Below, piece by piece: positions 33,017 through 41,367 of a DNA stretch of 64,000 nt. The stretch's first letter is position 1, and each line of letters opens with the position of its first letter. The notes beneath the pieces were generated by a model that ran no database searches, had not been told where the DNA came from, and was given only the letters and a program-made list of their open reading frames with translations. The position numbers and the translations under genes were made by a program. Origin of the DNA: Enterobacter_D sp963521185 (lineage in GTDB: Bacteria > Pseudomonadota > Gammaproteobacteria > Enterobacterales > Enterobacteriaceae). The stretch spans positions 479,864-543,863 of the forward strand of contig CAUQTV010000003.1 in assembly GCA_963521185.1 (NCBI GenBank), in the 5' to 3' direction.

Positions 33017-33805
33017 ATGATCGTTGCAGCGGGACAATTTGCGGTAACCCCCGAGTGGGAAACGAACGCCGGGATCTGCGTCAGCCTTATGGCACGCGCG
33101 GCGGCGGCGCAGGCGGCGCTGTTGGTACTGCCTGAAGCGCTGCTGGCGAGAAGTGATGGCGATCCGCACATGTCGGTGAACGCCGCCCAGGCGCTGGATG
33201 GCGGCTTTATGACGCGACTGCTCAGCGAAAGCCGCCGCAACACTCTGACCACGGTACTGACAATTCATGTGCCCTCCACGCCGGGCAGGGCGGTGAATAC
33301 GCTGGTGGTGATCCGGGCAGGGGCGATTGTCGCGCAGTATGCCAAACTGCACCTGTATGACGCCTTTAACATGCTTGAGTCCGAACGGGTGGACGCCGGA
33401 AGTGAGGTCGCGCCCGTGATTGCGATTGAGGGCATGAATGTGGGGCTGATGACCTGCTATGATTTACGCTTCCCGGAGCTTGCGCTGACGCTGGCACTTA
33501 AGGGAGCGGATCTGCTTGTGCTGCCCGCCGCCTGGGTACGCGGCCCGCTGAAAGAGCAGCACTGGGCCACCCTGCTGGCGGCGCGTGCGCTGGATACGAC
33601 CTGTTATGTGGTTGCCGCAGGCGAATGTGGCAACAGGAACGTGGGCCAAAGCCGTATCGTTGATCCGCAAGGGGTGACCATTGCGGCGGCAGCGGCGGAA
33701 CCTGCGTTAATTTTTGCTGACGTCGACCCGGCGCGGGTGAACGAAACCCGGGAAAAACTGCCGGTGCTGCGCAATCGCCGCTTCGGTCCAGCACAATTAA
33801 TGTGA
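33017..33805 (+). CDS. ybeM: Deaminated glutathione amidase (nitrilase family), YbeM
   Basis: A 262-residue carbon-nitrogen hydrolase with an intact Glu-Lys-Cys triad: Glu40 in VLPEALL, Lys110 in YAKLHLYD, Cys147 in MTCYDLRFPE. It is the bacterial equivalent of Nit1, which hydrolyses the side product deaminated glutathione. The E. coli K-12 copy is considered defective; this one is complete. GAGGAGAG precedes ATG 33017, favouring it over the ATG eight codons upstream. It is divergent from crcB and upstream of tatE. Confidence 0.9.
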   Translation: MIVAAGQFAVTPEWETNAGICVSLMARAAAAQAALLVLPEALLARSDGDPHMSVNAAQALDGGFMTRLLSESRRNTLTTVLTIHVPSTPGRAVNTLVVIRAGAIVAQYAKLHLYDAFNMLESERVDAGSEVAPVIAIEGMNVGLMTCYDLRFPELALTLALKGADLLVLPAAWVRGPLKEQHWATLLAARALDTTCYVVAAGECGNRNVGQSRIVDPQGVTIAAAAAEPALIFADVDPARVNETREKLPVLRNRRFGPAQLM

Positions 33806-33823
33806 TGTTTTTTTAAACAACAC

Positions 33824-33853
33824 TTGATTCACCTTGTTACAGATTGCTATTGT
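33824..33853 (+). promoter_or_regulatory. Predicted tatE promoter
   Basis: TTGATT (33824-33829) and TATTGT (33848-33853), 18-bp spacer. A leader of about 70 bases leads to tatE. Confidence 0.4.
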
Positions 33854-33931
33854 GTGCGCGCGCCAAATGACCGTTAATAACGTCAGGTCTTAGGGCGCAT
33901 TTCGCAGCCTGTTTTAAGAAAGAAGGTATTT

Positions 33932-34135
33932 ATGGGTGAGATTAGTATTACTAAACTGCTGGTGGTGGCCGTGCTGGTCGCGCTGGTGTTCGGTACCAAG
34001 AAATTGAGTACGCTCGGCGGTGACCTTGGTTCTGCGATCAAAGGCTTCAAAAAAGCCATGAACGACGATGACACCAGCGCGAAGAAAACGGCTGAGAGTG
34101 ACATCCCGGCAGAGAAGCTCTCTCACAAAGAGTGA
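33932..34135 (+). CDS. tatE: Twin-arginine translocase subunit TatE
   Basis: A 67-residue TatA paralogue with an N-terminal membrane helix (residues 5-21), then an amphipathic helix with the family FGTKKLSTLGGDLGSAIKGF segment and a charged tail. It supports export of folded proteins together with TatBC, overlapping with TatA in function. AGAAGG precedes the ATG. Monocistronic, between ybeM and convergent lipA, as in E. coli. Confidence 0.96.
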   Translation: MGEISITKLLVVAVLVALVFGTKKLSTLGGDLGSAIKGFKKAMNDDDTSAKKTAESDIPAEKLSHKE

Positions 34136-34155
34136 CAGCATGCCTTCTGGCTTGC

Positions 34156-34184
34156 AAAAAAACCGGCCTGGAGCCGGTTTTTTA
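34156..34184. terminator. Bidirectional terminator between tatE and lipA
   Basis: Stem ACCGGC / GCCGGT extended by A and T runs on either side (seven A before, six T after), suited to ending transcripts from both convergent genes. Confidence 0.9.
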
Positions 34185-34213
34185 TTGTGCGGTTGTAACC
34201 AAAGGTTACGCGC

Positions 34214-35179
34214 TTATTTTACTTCCAGCCCTTTCGCCTGCAAATCGGCATGGTAGGAGGAGCGAACAAACGGACCACAGGCGGCATGGGTAAAGCCCAT
34301 CGCCAGCGCTTCGGCTTTCATCTCGTCGAACTCATCGGGGCTGACGTAGCGCTGTACCGGCAGGTGGTGGCGGCTCGGCTGCAAATACTGGCCCAGCGTC
34401 AGCATGGTCACGCCGTGACGACGTAAATCACGCATCACTTCCACGATTTCAGCGTTAGTTTCGCCCAGGCCCACCATCAGACCGGATTTGGTCGGGATGT
34501 CCGGGTGCGCTTCTTTAAAACGCTCCAGCAGCTTCAGCGACCAGTTGTAATCCGCTCCCGGACGCACCTGGCGATAGACACGCGGCACGTTTTCCAGGTT
34601 GTGGTTAAACACGTCTGGCGGCGTGGCGGTGAGGATCTCCAACGCGCGATCCATACGCCCACGGAAGTCCGGCACCAGCGTCTCAATTTTAATGGTCGGG
34701 TTTTTCTCACGGATAGCGCTAATGCAGTCAGCAAAGTGCTGTGCGCCGCCGTCGCGCAGATCGTCGCGGTCAACGGAGGTAATCACCACATAGCGCAGCG
34801 CCATGTCGGCAATGGTCTGTGCCAGCTTTTTCGGTTCATTCGCATCGGGCGCAACCGGGCGACCATGGGCAACGTCACAGAACGGGCAACGGCGGGTACA
34901 AATCGCGCCGAGGATCATAAAGGTGGCGGTACCGTGATTGAAACACTCTGAAAGGTTAGGGCAGGAGGCCTCTTCACAGACAGAATGCAGGCCGTTCTTG
35001 CGCATAGCCGCTTTGATACCCTGGATGCGGGTGGAGTCTGCCGGCAGTTTGATTTTCATCCACTCCGGTTTTCTTAACAGGGCTTCACGCTCTGTCACCA
35101 CGTTTTTAACCGGGATAAGGGCCATTTTATCGGCATCGCGGTATTTAACACCGCGTTCCATCACAATGGGTTTACTCAT
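34214..35179 (-). CDS. lipA: Lipoyl synthase LipA
   Basis: A 321-residue radical SAM enzyme that inserts two sulfur atoms into octanoyl groups on E2 and H proteins. The radical SAM cluster motif is CTRRCPFC. The auxiliary, sacrificial 4Fe-4S cluster ligands are in CEEASCPNLSEC, and the C-terminal RSSYHAD supplies the last Ser ligand. It works after LipB, encoded nearby; ybeF lies between them as in E. coli. Confidence 0.98.
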   Translation of the reverse strand: MSKPIVMERGVKYRDADKMALIPVKNVVTEREALLRKPEWMKIKLPADSTRIQGIKAAMRKNGLHSVCEEASCPNLSECFNHGTATFMILGAICTRRCPFCDVAHGRPVAPDANEPKKLAQTIADMALRYVVITSVDRDDLRDGGAQHFADCISAIREKNPTIKIETLVPDFRGRMDRALEILTATPPDVFNHNLENVPRVYRQVRPGADYNWSLKLLERFKEAHPDIPTKSGLMVGLGETNAEIVEVMRDLRRHGVTMLTLGQYLQPSRHHLPVQRYVSPDEFDEMKAEALAMGFTHAACGPFVRSSYHADLQAKGLEVK

Positions 35180-35390
35180 AGCGTGCGTGTTCCAGTTGCG
35201 AATAACGAAGGAAAGCGTTTCAATTCAAGGGAATGTTGTATTTATCAACTATTTTTGAATCAGCTGCGTCGCAGTATACCATTGAAAAGGGTGATAAAGC
35301 AGCCTGCCAGCCCGGCAAATTGTAAAATAGTTGTTGATTTGTGCCATATGCCCAGGATGATTATGCCGTTACACCAGGCGAATATCCGGG

Positions 35391-36344
35391 TCAGAAAGCC
35401 TGAGAGATCACATTAATAACATTTTCGAGCACCGGGTCACGCAAGCTCAACTTGTTGTAATAAAGTGATATTTCAATATGCTCGCTGCTTACCGGCGGGA
35501 AGTCAATCTCCTGCAATGGCCAGCAGGCGCTGAAAAGCGTGAACATGCGCGAGGGCATCAGGCCCAGCATATCGCTGTTACCGATCAGTGCTGCAATGGT
35601 AAACATGTTGTAACTGCTAAAGCTAACCTGCCGCTCCGGGAAGAGTTCCTGTACGCGCTGACGAAGCGTACCCAGATTCTGCCCTTCGAGCATCAACAGG
35701 GTGTGCTCGTACTGACGCAGCATCTCTTCACTGATGGGCTGTTGCAGGCACGGATGACCTTTACGACACACCAGCATCAGGCGGTCGGTATAGAGCAAGT
35801 GATGATTGAGCGTGCGCGTGCTCGGGATATGTGTATCGATAATCAGGTCGGTCTGAAACTGACTGAGCTGGTTTTCACCATCGCCGATCGGGATGTTGCG
35901 GATCAGCAGGTGGGGCGACTCCTTTTTGATAGCCTGAAAAATCGTCGGGATGACAATGGCACCCAGCGTGGGTGGTGTACCCAGGGTAATGGTGCGCTGT
36001 TTGTCGTAGCTGCCGGTGAGATCGAGCGCGCCAAGAATCGACTCCAGCCCAAGGCTGATATATTCATGTAAATGTGCGGCATAGGCGGTTGGGGTGACGC
36101 CCTGGCCTTTACGGATAAACAACGGATCGGGGAATATTGTGCGCAGTTTTTGAATGGACTGACTAATGGCGGACGGCGTCAGATTAAGCACTTTCGCCGC
36201 GTTCACGATGCCTTTATGCACATATACCGCTTCGAAAATCGTCAATAAATTGAGATCAATATTGCGCAGCGTACGGAAGATTTGTGGTTTGTCTTCTTCA
36301 GGGCGCTCAGTTATTCGTTTTTCCGAAAGGTCATTATAATCCAC
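35391..36344 (-). CDS. ybeF: LysR-type regulator YbeF
   Basis: A 317-residue LysR-family regulator, same length as E. coli YbeF. About 28 extra N-terminal residues precede the helix-turn-helix (KGIVNAAKVLNLTPSAISQSI, about residues 46-66), then an effector-binding domain. The start gives a charged leader (MDYNDLSEKRITERPEEDK) seen in the family. An inverted repeat TATTCAT-N7-ATGAATA just upstream could be its own operator. The function is not known; position between lipA and lipB is conserved. It resembles YbdO of this window in its DNA-binding half. Confidence 0.85.
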   Translation of the reverse strand: MDYNDLSEKRITERPEEDKPQIFRTLRNIDLNLLTIFEAVYVHKGIVNAAKVLNLTPSAISQSIQKLRTIFPDPLFIRKGQGVTPTAYAAHLHEYISLGLESILGALDLTGSYDKQRTITLGTPPTLGAIVIPTIFQAIKKESPHLLIRNIPIGDGENQLSQFQTDLIIDTHIPSTRTLNHHLLYTDRLMLVCRKGHPCLQQPISEEMLRQYEHTLLMLEGQNLGTLRQRVQELFPERQVSFSSYNMFTIAALIGNSDMLGLMPSRMFTLFSACWPLQEIDFPPVSSEHIEISLYYNKLSLRDPVLENVINVISQAF

Positions 36345-36356
36345 GCGTAAACTCCG

Positions 36357-36377
36357 TATTCATTCACAGTATGAATA
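36357..36377. promoter_or_regulatory. Possible YbeF operator
   Basis: TATTCAT (36357-36363) and ATGAATA (36371-36377), a perfect 7-bp inverted repeat with 7-bp spacing, 13 bp upstream of the ybeF ATG. Shape and position suit LysR autoregulation. The rest of the 305-bp gap 36345-36649 is AT-rich with no gene or strong terminator. Confidence 0.45.
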
Positions 36378-36649
36378 ATAGTTGAAATAATATTGTTGTG
36401 ATTATTAATGTCGATTCTGCCTCGCCCTGCGATCGCTTTCCTTATCGTTTTCAACGAGATAGTCATCTTAAAACGGCGATGTCCAATGAGCGATACGCGT
36501 GCTTAAGACGCCAAAATGGCGCAGCGTTTCGCTAATTAACCTGAAAAGACAGGCACATCGAAAATAGAGAATCCGTCTTTTTTAGCACAGGGTCAACAGG
36601 CATTTACCTGTCGGCCCAGGAAAAAGTGCACCGACATGCATGATATATA

Positions 36650-37291
36650 TTAGACGCTAATATGCTGGTGTGGGGGATTATTGAGCAAATTTAAAAAATG
36701 ATGTGCAAGACGCGGTGCCAGAGCATGGGGAGTGGCACTGTTCACCCAGTCGCTCACCTGCGCCATTTCCATGCCGGCATAGCCGCAGGGATTTATGCGC
36801 AGAAACGGCGTCAGATCCATTGCGATATTCAGCGCCAGCCCGTGGAAGGAACAGCCTTTGCGGATGCGCAGGCCCAGCGAGCAGATTTTTTTCTCACCGA
36901 CGTATACGCCAGGGGCGTCCGCGCGCGGATGAGATTCAATGTTCAGCTCAGCGAGCGTGTTGACGACAGTTTGTTCCAGTAAAGTCACCAGTTCGCGCAC
37001 GCCCAGTTTGCGGCGCTTCAGGTTTAGCAGCACATACATCACCTGCTGGCCTGGTCCGTGGTAGGTCACCTGACCACCGCGATCGCTCTGAACCACCGGA
37101 ATATCTCCCGGCATCAGTAGGTGTTCAGCTTTTCCCGCCTGGCCCTGAGTAAAGACCGGGTGATGTTCCACCAGCCAGATTTCGTCAGGGGTGGACTCAT
37201 CGCGGGAATCCGTAAAGGTGTGCATCGCCTCAGAAACGGGCGCGTAAGGCTGTAAACCGAGGTGGCGGATAAGGATCGTATCCTGAAGCAA
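36650..37291 (-). CDS. lipB: Octanoyltransferase LipB
   Basis: Transfers octanoate from acyl carrier protein to lipoyl domains, feeding LipA. 213 residues, the E. coli length. The catalytic Lys lies in GEKKICSLGLRI and the acyl-thioester Cys in RINPCGYAG; the RGGQVTYHGPGQ motif is intact. It begins with TTG at 37291, as the E. coli gene does, with GGAG eight bases ahead. It follows ybeD, separated by a strong hairpin. Confidence 0.96.
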   Translation of the reverse strand: MLQDTILIRHLGLQPYAPVSEAMHTFTDSRDESTPDEIWLVEHHPVFTQGQAGKAEHLLMPGDIPVVQSDRGGQVTYHGPGQQVMYVLLNLKRRKLGVRELVTLLEQTVVNTLAELNIESHPRADAPGVYVGEKKICSLGLRIRKGCSFHGLALNIAMDLTPFLRINPCGYAGMEMAQVSDWVNSATPHALAPRLAHHFLNLLNNPPHQHISV

Positions 37292-37343
37292 AACAACATC
37301 TCCGGCGGAGAAGAAAAGGGTGGGAAGAGTATATCACGAAGAA

Positions 37344-37372
37344 GGTGTTACCCGAGAGGGCCGGGTAACACC
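37344..37372 (-). terminator. ybeD terminator
   Basis: Perfect 11-bp stem GGTGTTACCCG / CGGGTAACACC with a seven-base loop, then a T/C-rich TTCTTC on the minus strand. Confidence 0.75.
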
Positions 37373-37380
37373 GGGAAGGC

Positions 37381-37644
37381 TTACAGCACCATACGAACGA
37401 TATCAATGTTGCCCAGCTCTTCGTACAGGGTTTCAACCTGCTCAATATGGGTCGCGGTGATGGTGATAGAGACCGAGTGGTAGTTGCCTTTGCTGCTCGG
37501 TTTCACCTGCGGAGAGTAGTCACCTGGCGCATGGCGCTGTACCACTTCCACCACCTGATCAACCAGCTCCGGTTTCGCCTGCCCCATTACTTTGTAGGTG
37601 AATGAAGTGGGGAATTCAAGCAGTTCGTTAAGTTTGGTTTTCAT
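37381..37644 (-). CDS. ybeD: DUF493 protein YbeD
   Basis: An 87-residue conserved cytoplasmic protein with an ACT-like ferredoxin fold (TFPTSF-type start, then a beta strand YHSVSITITATHIEQVETLY). No catalytic residues are evident. A regulatory role linked to lipoate or dacA is only suggested by conserved neighbourhood. Start chosen at 37644 (MKTKLNELLEF), dropping 13 open codons upstream that contain the dacA terminator region. Confidence 0.93.
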   Translation of the reverse strand: MKTKLNELLEFPTSFTYKVMGQAKPELVDQVVEVVQRHAPGDYSPQVKPSSKGNYHSVSITITATHIEQVETLYEELGNIDIVRMVL

Positions 37645-37671
37645 GTCAGCTCCGGCGTTACAAAAAAGAAC

Positions 37672-37695
37672 AACTCCCGCCAAATGACGGGAGTT
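37672..37695 (-). terminator. dacA terminator
   Basis: AACTCCCG / CGGGAGTT stem, followed on the minus strand by a T-rich stretch (TGTTCTTTTTT). It separates dacA from ybeD. Confidence 0.8.
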
Positions 37696-37748
37696 TTATT
37701 AATACACAGTATATGGGGACGGAAATCACACTTTCAAGTGTTCATTTT

Positions 37749-38960
37749 TTAACCGAACCAGTGGTGGAACATCAGCTTAATATAATCAATCAGTTTGCCG
37801 AAGAAGTTGCCTTCAGGAATTTCCTGCAACACCACCAGCGGGCGTTGTTCAATGGTTTTGCCATCAAGCTGGAAGTTGATGGTACCGACAACCTGATTTT
37901 TTTGCAGCGGGGCGTGCAGCTCGGTGCTGGTAAGCACATAGCTTGCTTTCAGATCTTTCATGCGGCCACGGGGAATGGTCAGATAGACGTCTTTATCCAC
38001 GCCTAACGACGCGCGATCGCTGTCGCCAAACCAGGCCGGTTCAGAGGCGAACTCTTTGCCCGCTTTGATTGGGTTGACGGTTTCAAAGAAACGGAAGCCC
38101 CAGGTCAGCAGCTTTTTGCTCTCAGCTTCACGGCCCTTAAAGGTGCGCCCGCCCATCACGGCGGAAATCAGACGCATTTGGCCTTCGGTTGCTGACGCCA
38201 CAAGGTTATAGCCCGCTTTGTCGGTATGGCCCGTTTTGATGCCGTCAACGTTCAGGCTGTTGTCCCACAGCAGGCCGTTGCGATTGGTCTGGCGAATACC
38301 GTTAAAGGTGAACTCTTTTTCTTTATAGATGGTGTATTCGTTTGGCACGTCGCGGATCAGCGCCTGGCCAATCAGCGCCATGTCGCGTGCGGAGCTGAAC
38401 TGCCCGTCTGCATCCAGACCATGCACGGTCTGGAAATGGGAGTTTTTCAGACCCAGCGCGTTGACGTAGCTGTTCATCAGGCCGACAAAGGCGTCCTGAC
38501 TGCCGGCGGCAAAATCGGCCATTGCCACACAGGCGTCGTTACCGGATTGCAGGTTGATGCCACGAATCAGCTGAGATACCGGAACTTGCATGCCCGGTTT
38601 CAGGAACATCAGGGAAGAGCCTTTGAACACCGGATTACCGGTCGCCCAGGCGTCGTTATTGATCGTTACCAGGTCCGTTTCTTTAAACTTGCCTGCTTTC
38701 ATCGCCTGACCGATGACATAGCTGGTCATCATTTTGGTCAGACTGGCGGGATCGCGGCGGGCGTCGGCGTTTTGCTCCGCCAGCACTTTGCCAGAGTTGT
38801 AATCAATGAGAATGTACGACTCTGCATCGATCTGCGGCACGCCGGGGATCATGGTTTTGATGTTCAGGTCATCGGCATGCGCAACAGAGAGCGCAGCCGC
38901 GCTCAGCGCGGTGGTGAGCGCGAGGCGCTTCACGAAACGAACGGAAAAAGTGGTCTTCAT
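37749..38960 (-). CDS. dacA: D-alanyl-D-alanine carboxypeptidase DacA (PBP5)
   Basis: Removes the terminal D-Ala of peptidoglycan pentapeptides in the periplasm; maintains cell shape. 403 residues. Signal peptide cleaved after AHA (residue 29); catalytic Ser44 of the mature protein in SLTK, the SGN motif in QSGNDAC, and KTG in IKTGHTDKAG. A C-terminal amphipathic helix (LIDYIKLMFHHWFG) anchors it to the inner membrane. The start at 38960 gives the E. coli N-terminus. Confidence 0.97.
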   Translation of the reverse strand: MKTTFSVRFVKRLALTTALSAAALSVAHADDLNIKTMIPGVPQIDAESYILIDYNSGKVLAEQNADARRDPASLTKMMTSYVIGQAMKAGKFKETDLVTINNDAWATGNPVFKGSSLMFLKPGMQVPVSQLIRGINLQSGNDACVAMADFAAGSQDAFVGLMNSYVNALGLKNSHFQTVHGLDADGQFSSARDMALIGQALIRDVPNEYTIYKEKEFTFNGIRQTNRNGLLWDNSLNVDGIKTGHTDKAGYNLVASATEGQMRLISAVMGGRTFKGREAESKKLLTWGFRFFETVNPIKAGKEFASEPAWFGDSDRASLGVDKDVYLTIPRGRMKDLKASYVLTSTELHAPLQKNQVVGTINFQLDGKTIEQRPLVVLQEIPEGNFFGKLIDYIKLMFHHWFG

Positions 38961-39101
38961 GGTCAGAAAAACGACATCCGTGATGGAGTTAAAAAAGTGC
39001 CTTACTATAGCAAAAGCTATACTGGCAGGCATCCGACTTTCCGCATGACTTTGTGAACGAAACTTACAGAAATTGACAAAGTCAGATACCTTTACATGAT
39101 T

Positions 39102-40238
39102 TTATTGCGCAGCGGTAATAAATGATTGCAGCTGTGCTTCGCTCTGCAAACGCTGCTGCAACGCGCTGGCGTCGGCTTTGTTGCTAAACGGCCCAAGCTG
39201 AATACGCCAGACGGCACCGTTTTGCGTTACCCGGCCTGGCACTGCGAACTGCTGCGCCAGACGCTGCTGATACTGCTGCGCACGCGCCTGATCGCTGACC
39301 GCGCCCACCTGAACGACATAGCCGCTGGCGGAGGCTGCCGCCGGGGCTGCACTGGCTACGCTGCCCTGCACGGAACCCGGTGCGGTAACAGGTACCGTGC
39401 GGGTGACGGGAGGCGTTGAAGTGGCAACGGGAGCCGCAGTGGCAACCGGCTGCGCAGGGGCATCACTGCCTTCAAGTACGCCGCTGGGCAGTGCCGTCGG
39501 CGCGCCAAGGAACCCGCCGCTGCTGCTTACCGGTGCGCCTTGCTCATTTTGCAGCGTATCGTTGCTGACGGGCTGCACGTTGGCATCCGGCTGCGTGGTT
39601 TCAGGCATTGATGACGTGCTGCCCATGCCGCCGCTGAGGTCCGGGCGCGCGGGCAGGGCGTAAGTTTGCTTCGCCACGGTGGTGCACACGGTGCCAGGGC
39701 CTGAGAGCGTACCATCCTGCGCGACGATGATCGGGTCAATGCGCACTTTGGTGTTATTCGAGTTGTTGAGCCTGTCGGCCGCCGCGCGGGACAGCGAAAT
39801 GACGCGATCGTTACCGTAAGGCCCGCGATCGTTAATACGCACGACGATCATGCGGCCGTTCGCCAGGTTGGTGATCCTCGCATAGCTTGGGATCGGCAGC
39901 GTCGGGTGCGCCGCGGTCAGCGCGGAGGCGTCAAACGCTTCACCAGAGGCGGTCAAATTGCTGCCCGGTTCGGCGTCATAAATGGACGCGAATCCCGCCT
40001 GGCTGAAGCGAGAAGGATCCTGCACGATGGTGTAATTCTTGCCATCGCGCTGGTAGTCCTGATTCACCGACGGATTTTGCGTCTCGTAACGGGGTTCAGC
40101 CCCGCCGATTTCCACCACCTGACCGGTACAGGCCGCAGGCTGCGGCGCAGAGATTGTTGCCTGCTGGACACCGTCATTGTTGGTACATGCCGCCAGTAAT
40201 CCTGCTGCTATGCAGACTGCGAGCCATTGCTTTCGCAT
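39102..40238 (-). CDS. rlpA: Septal-ring lipoprotein RlpA
   Basis: A 378-residue outer-membrane lipoprotein. Signal peptide with lipobox LLAAC (Cys near residue 18); a double-psi barrel domain (QAGFASIYDAEPG ... RIVVRINDRGPYGNDRVISLSR region); a Pro/Thr/Ala/Ser-rich linker; and a C-terminal SPOR domain that binds denuded glycan (VQVGAVSDQARAQQYQQRL). About 16 residues longer than E. coli RlpA, mostly in the linker. Start at 40238; a long open frame upstream overlaps mrdB and is not used. Part of the mrdA-mrdB-rlpA operon. Confidence 0.95.
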   Translation of the reverse strand: MRKQWLAVCIAAGLLAACTNNDGVQQATISAPQPAACTGQVVEIGGAEPRYETQNPSVNQDYQRDGKNYTIVQDPSRFSQAGFASIYDAEPGSNLTASGEAFDASALTAAHPTLPIPSYARITNLANGRMIVVRINDRGPYGNDRVISLSRAAADRLNNSNNTKVRIDPIIVAQDGTLSGPGTVCTTVAKQTYALPARPDLSGGMGSTSSMPETTQPDANVQPVSNDTLQNEQGAPVSSSGGFLGAPTALPSGVLEGSDAPAQPVATAAPVATSTPPVTRTVPVTAPGSVQGSVASAAPAAASASGYVVQVGAVSDQARAQQYQQRLAQQFAVPGRVTQNGAVWRIQLGPFSNKADASALQQRLQSEAQLQSFITAAQ

Positions 40239-40252
40239 TGCGCACCTCTTTC

Positions 40253-41365
40253 TTATACGCTTTTTGACAACATTTTCCGGTGGGTATGGATGGACATCAC
40301 AATCCCAAACCCGGCCATAAGCACGATGAGGGCTGAGCCCCCGTAACTTACCAGCGGCAAGGGCACGCCCACGACCGGTAGGATACCACTCACCATACCA
40401 ATATTTACAAAGACATAGACGAATAAAATCAGCATTAACCCCCCGGCCATCACGCGGCCAAAGGTGGTCTGCGCGCGGGCGGCAATCCACAACCCGCGCA
40501 TAATTAATAGCAGATAGAGCGCTAACAGCACGAGGAAGCCGACCAGCCCCAGCTCTTCTGCCAGTACCGCAAAGATAAAGTCCGTGTGGCGTTCGGGCAA
40601 GAATTCCAGCTGCGACTGGGTTCCGTGCAGCCAGCCTTTGCCCCGAAGTCCACCGGAGCCGATAGCGATTTTCGACTGAATAATATGGTAGCCCGCGCCC
40701 AGCGGATCGGTTTCCGGATCGAGCAGCATCATCACGCGTTGTCGCTGATAATCATGCATCAGGAAGAACCACAGGATCGGGATAAACGCCGCCAGCAGCA
40801 GTACCGCGATGCCAATTAAGCGCCAGCTCAGACCGGAGAGGAACAGCACAAACAGGCCAGAAAGGGCGACCAGAATCGAGGTGCCTAAATCGGGCTGTGC
40901 GGCCACCAGCAGGGTCGGCATGAAGATCAGCACCAGCGCGATGCCGGTGTTCTTCAGCGACGGCGGGCAGACGTCACGGTTGATAAAGCGGGCGACCATG
41001 AGCGGTACGGCGATCTTGGCAATCTCTGATGGCTGAAAACGCACCACGCCGAGATCCAGCCAGCGCTGCGCGCCTTTTGAAATCGCGCCAAAGGCGTCCA
41101 CCGCGACCAGTAAAATCACGCATAAAATATAGAGATAGGGTGCCCAGCCTTCATAGACGCGGGGCGGAATTTGCGCCATCACTACCATGATGACCAGGCC
41201 CATCGCAATTTGCCCAATCTTACGTTCGGTCATGCCAATGTCCTGGCCGCTGGCGCTCCAGATCACCAGCGCGCTGTAGGTCAGCAGCGCCAGGATGATC
41301 AGCAGCATCGCCGGGTCGATATGGATTTTATCCCAGAACGATTTTTTGTTCGGATTATCCGTCAT
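40253..41365 (-). CDS. mrdB: Peptidoglycan glycosyltransferase RodA (MrdB)
   Basis: A SEDS-family polymerase with ten membrane helices that extends glycan strands for cell elongation, in complex with PBP2. 370 residues, nearly identical to E. coli, including the loop QRWLDLGVVRFQPSEIAKIA and the catalytic Asp region AAQPDLGTS. The ATG at 41365 (MTDNPNKK) is preferred over an ATG two codons earlier that overlaps the mrdA stop. Confidence 0.97.
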   Translation of the reverse strand: MTDNPNKKSFWDKIHIDPAMLLIILALLTYSALVIWSASGQDIGMTERKIGQIAMGLVIMVVMAQIPPRVYEGWAPYLYILCVILLVAVDAFGAISKGAQRWLDLGVVRFQPSEIAKIAVPLMVARFINRDVCPPSLKNTGIALVLIFMPTLLVAAQPDLGTSILVALSGLFVLFLSGLSWRLIGIAVLLLAAFIPILWFFLMHDYQRQRVMMLLDPETDPLGAGYHIIQSKIAIGSGGLRGKGWLHGTQSQLEFLPERHTDFIFAVLAEELGLVGFLVLLALYLLLIMRGLWIAARAQTTFGRVMAGGLMLILFVYVFVNIGMVSGILPVVGVPLPLVSYGGSALIVLMAGFGIVMSIHTHRKMLSKSV

Positions 41366-41367
41366 GA

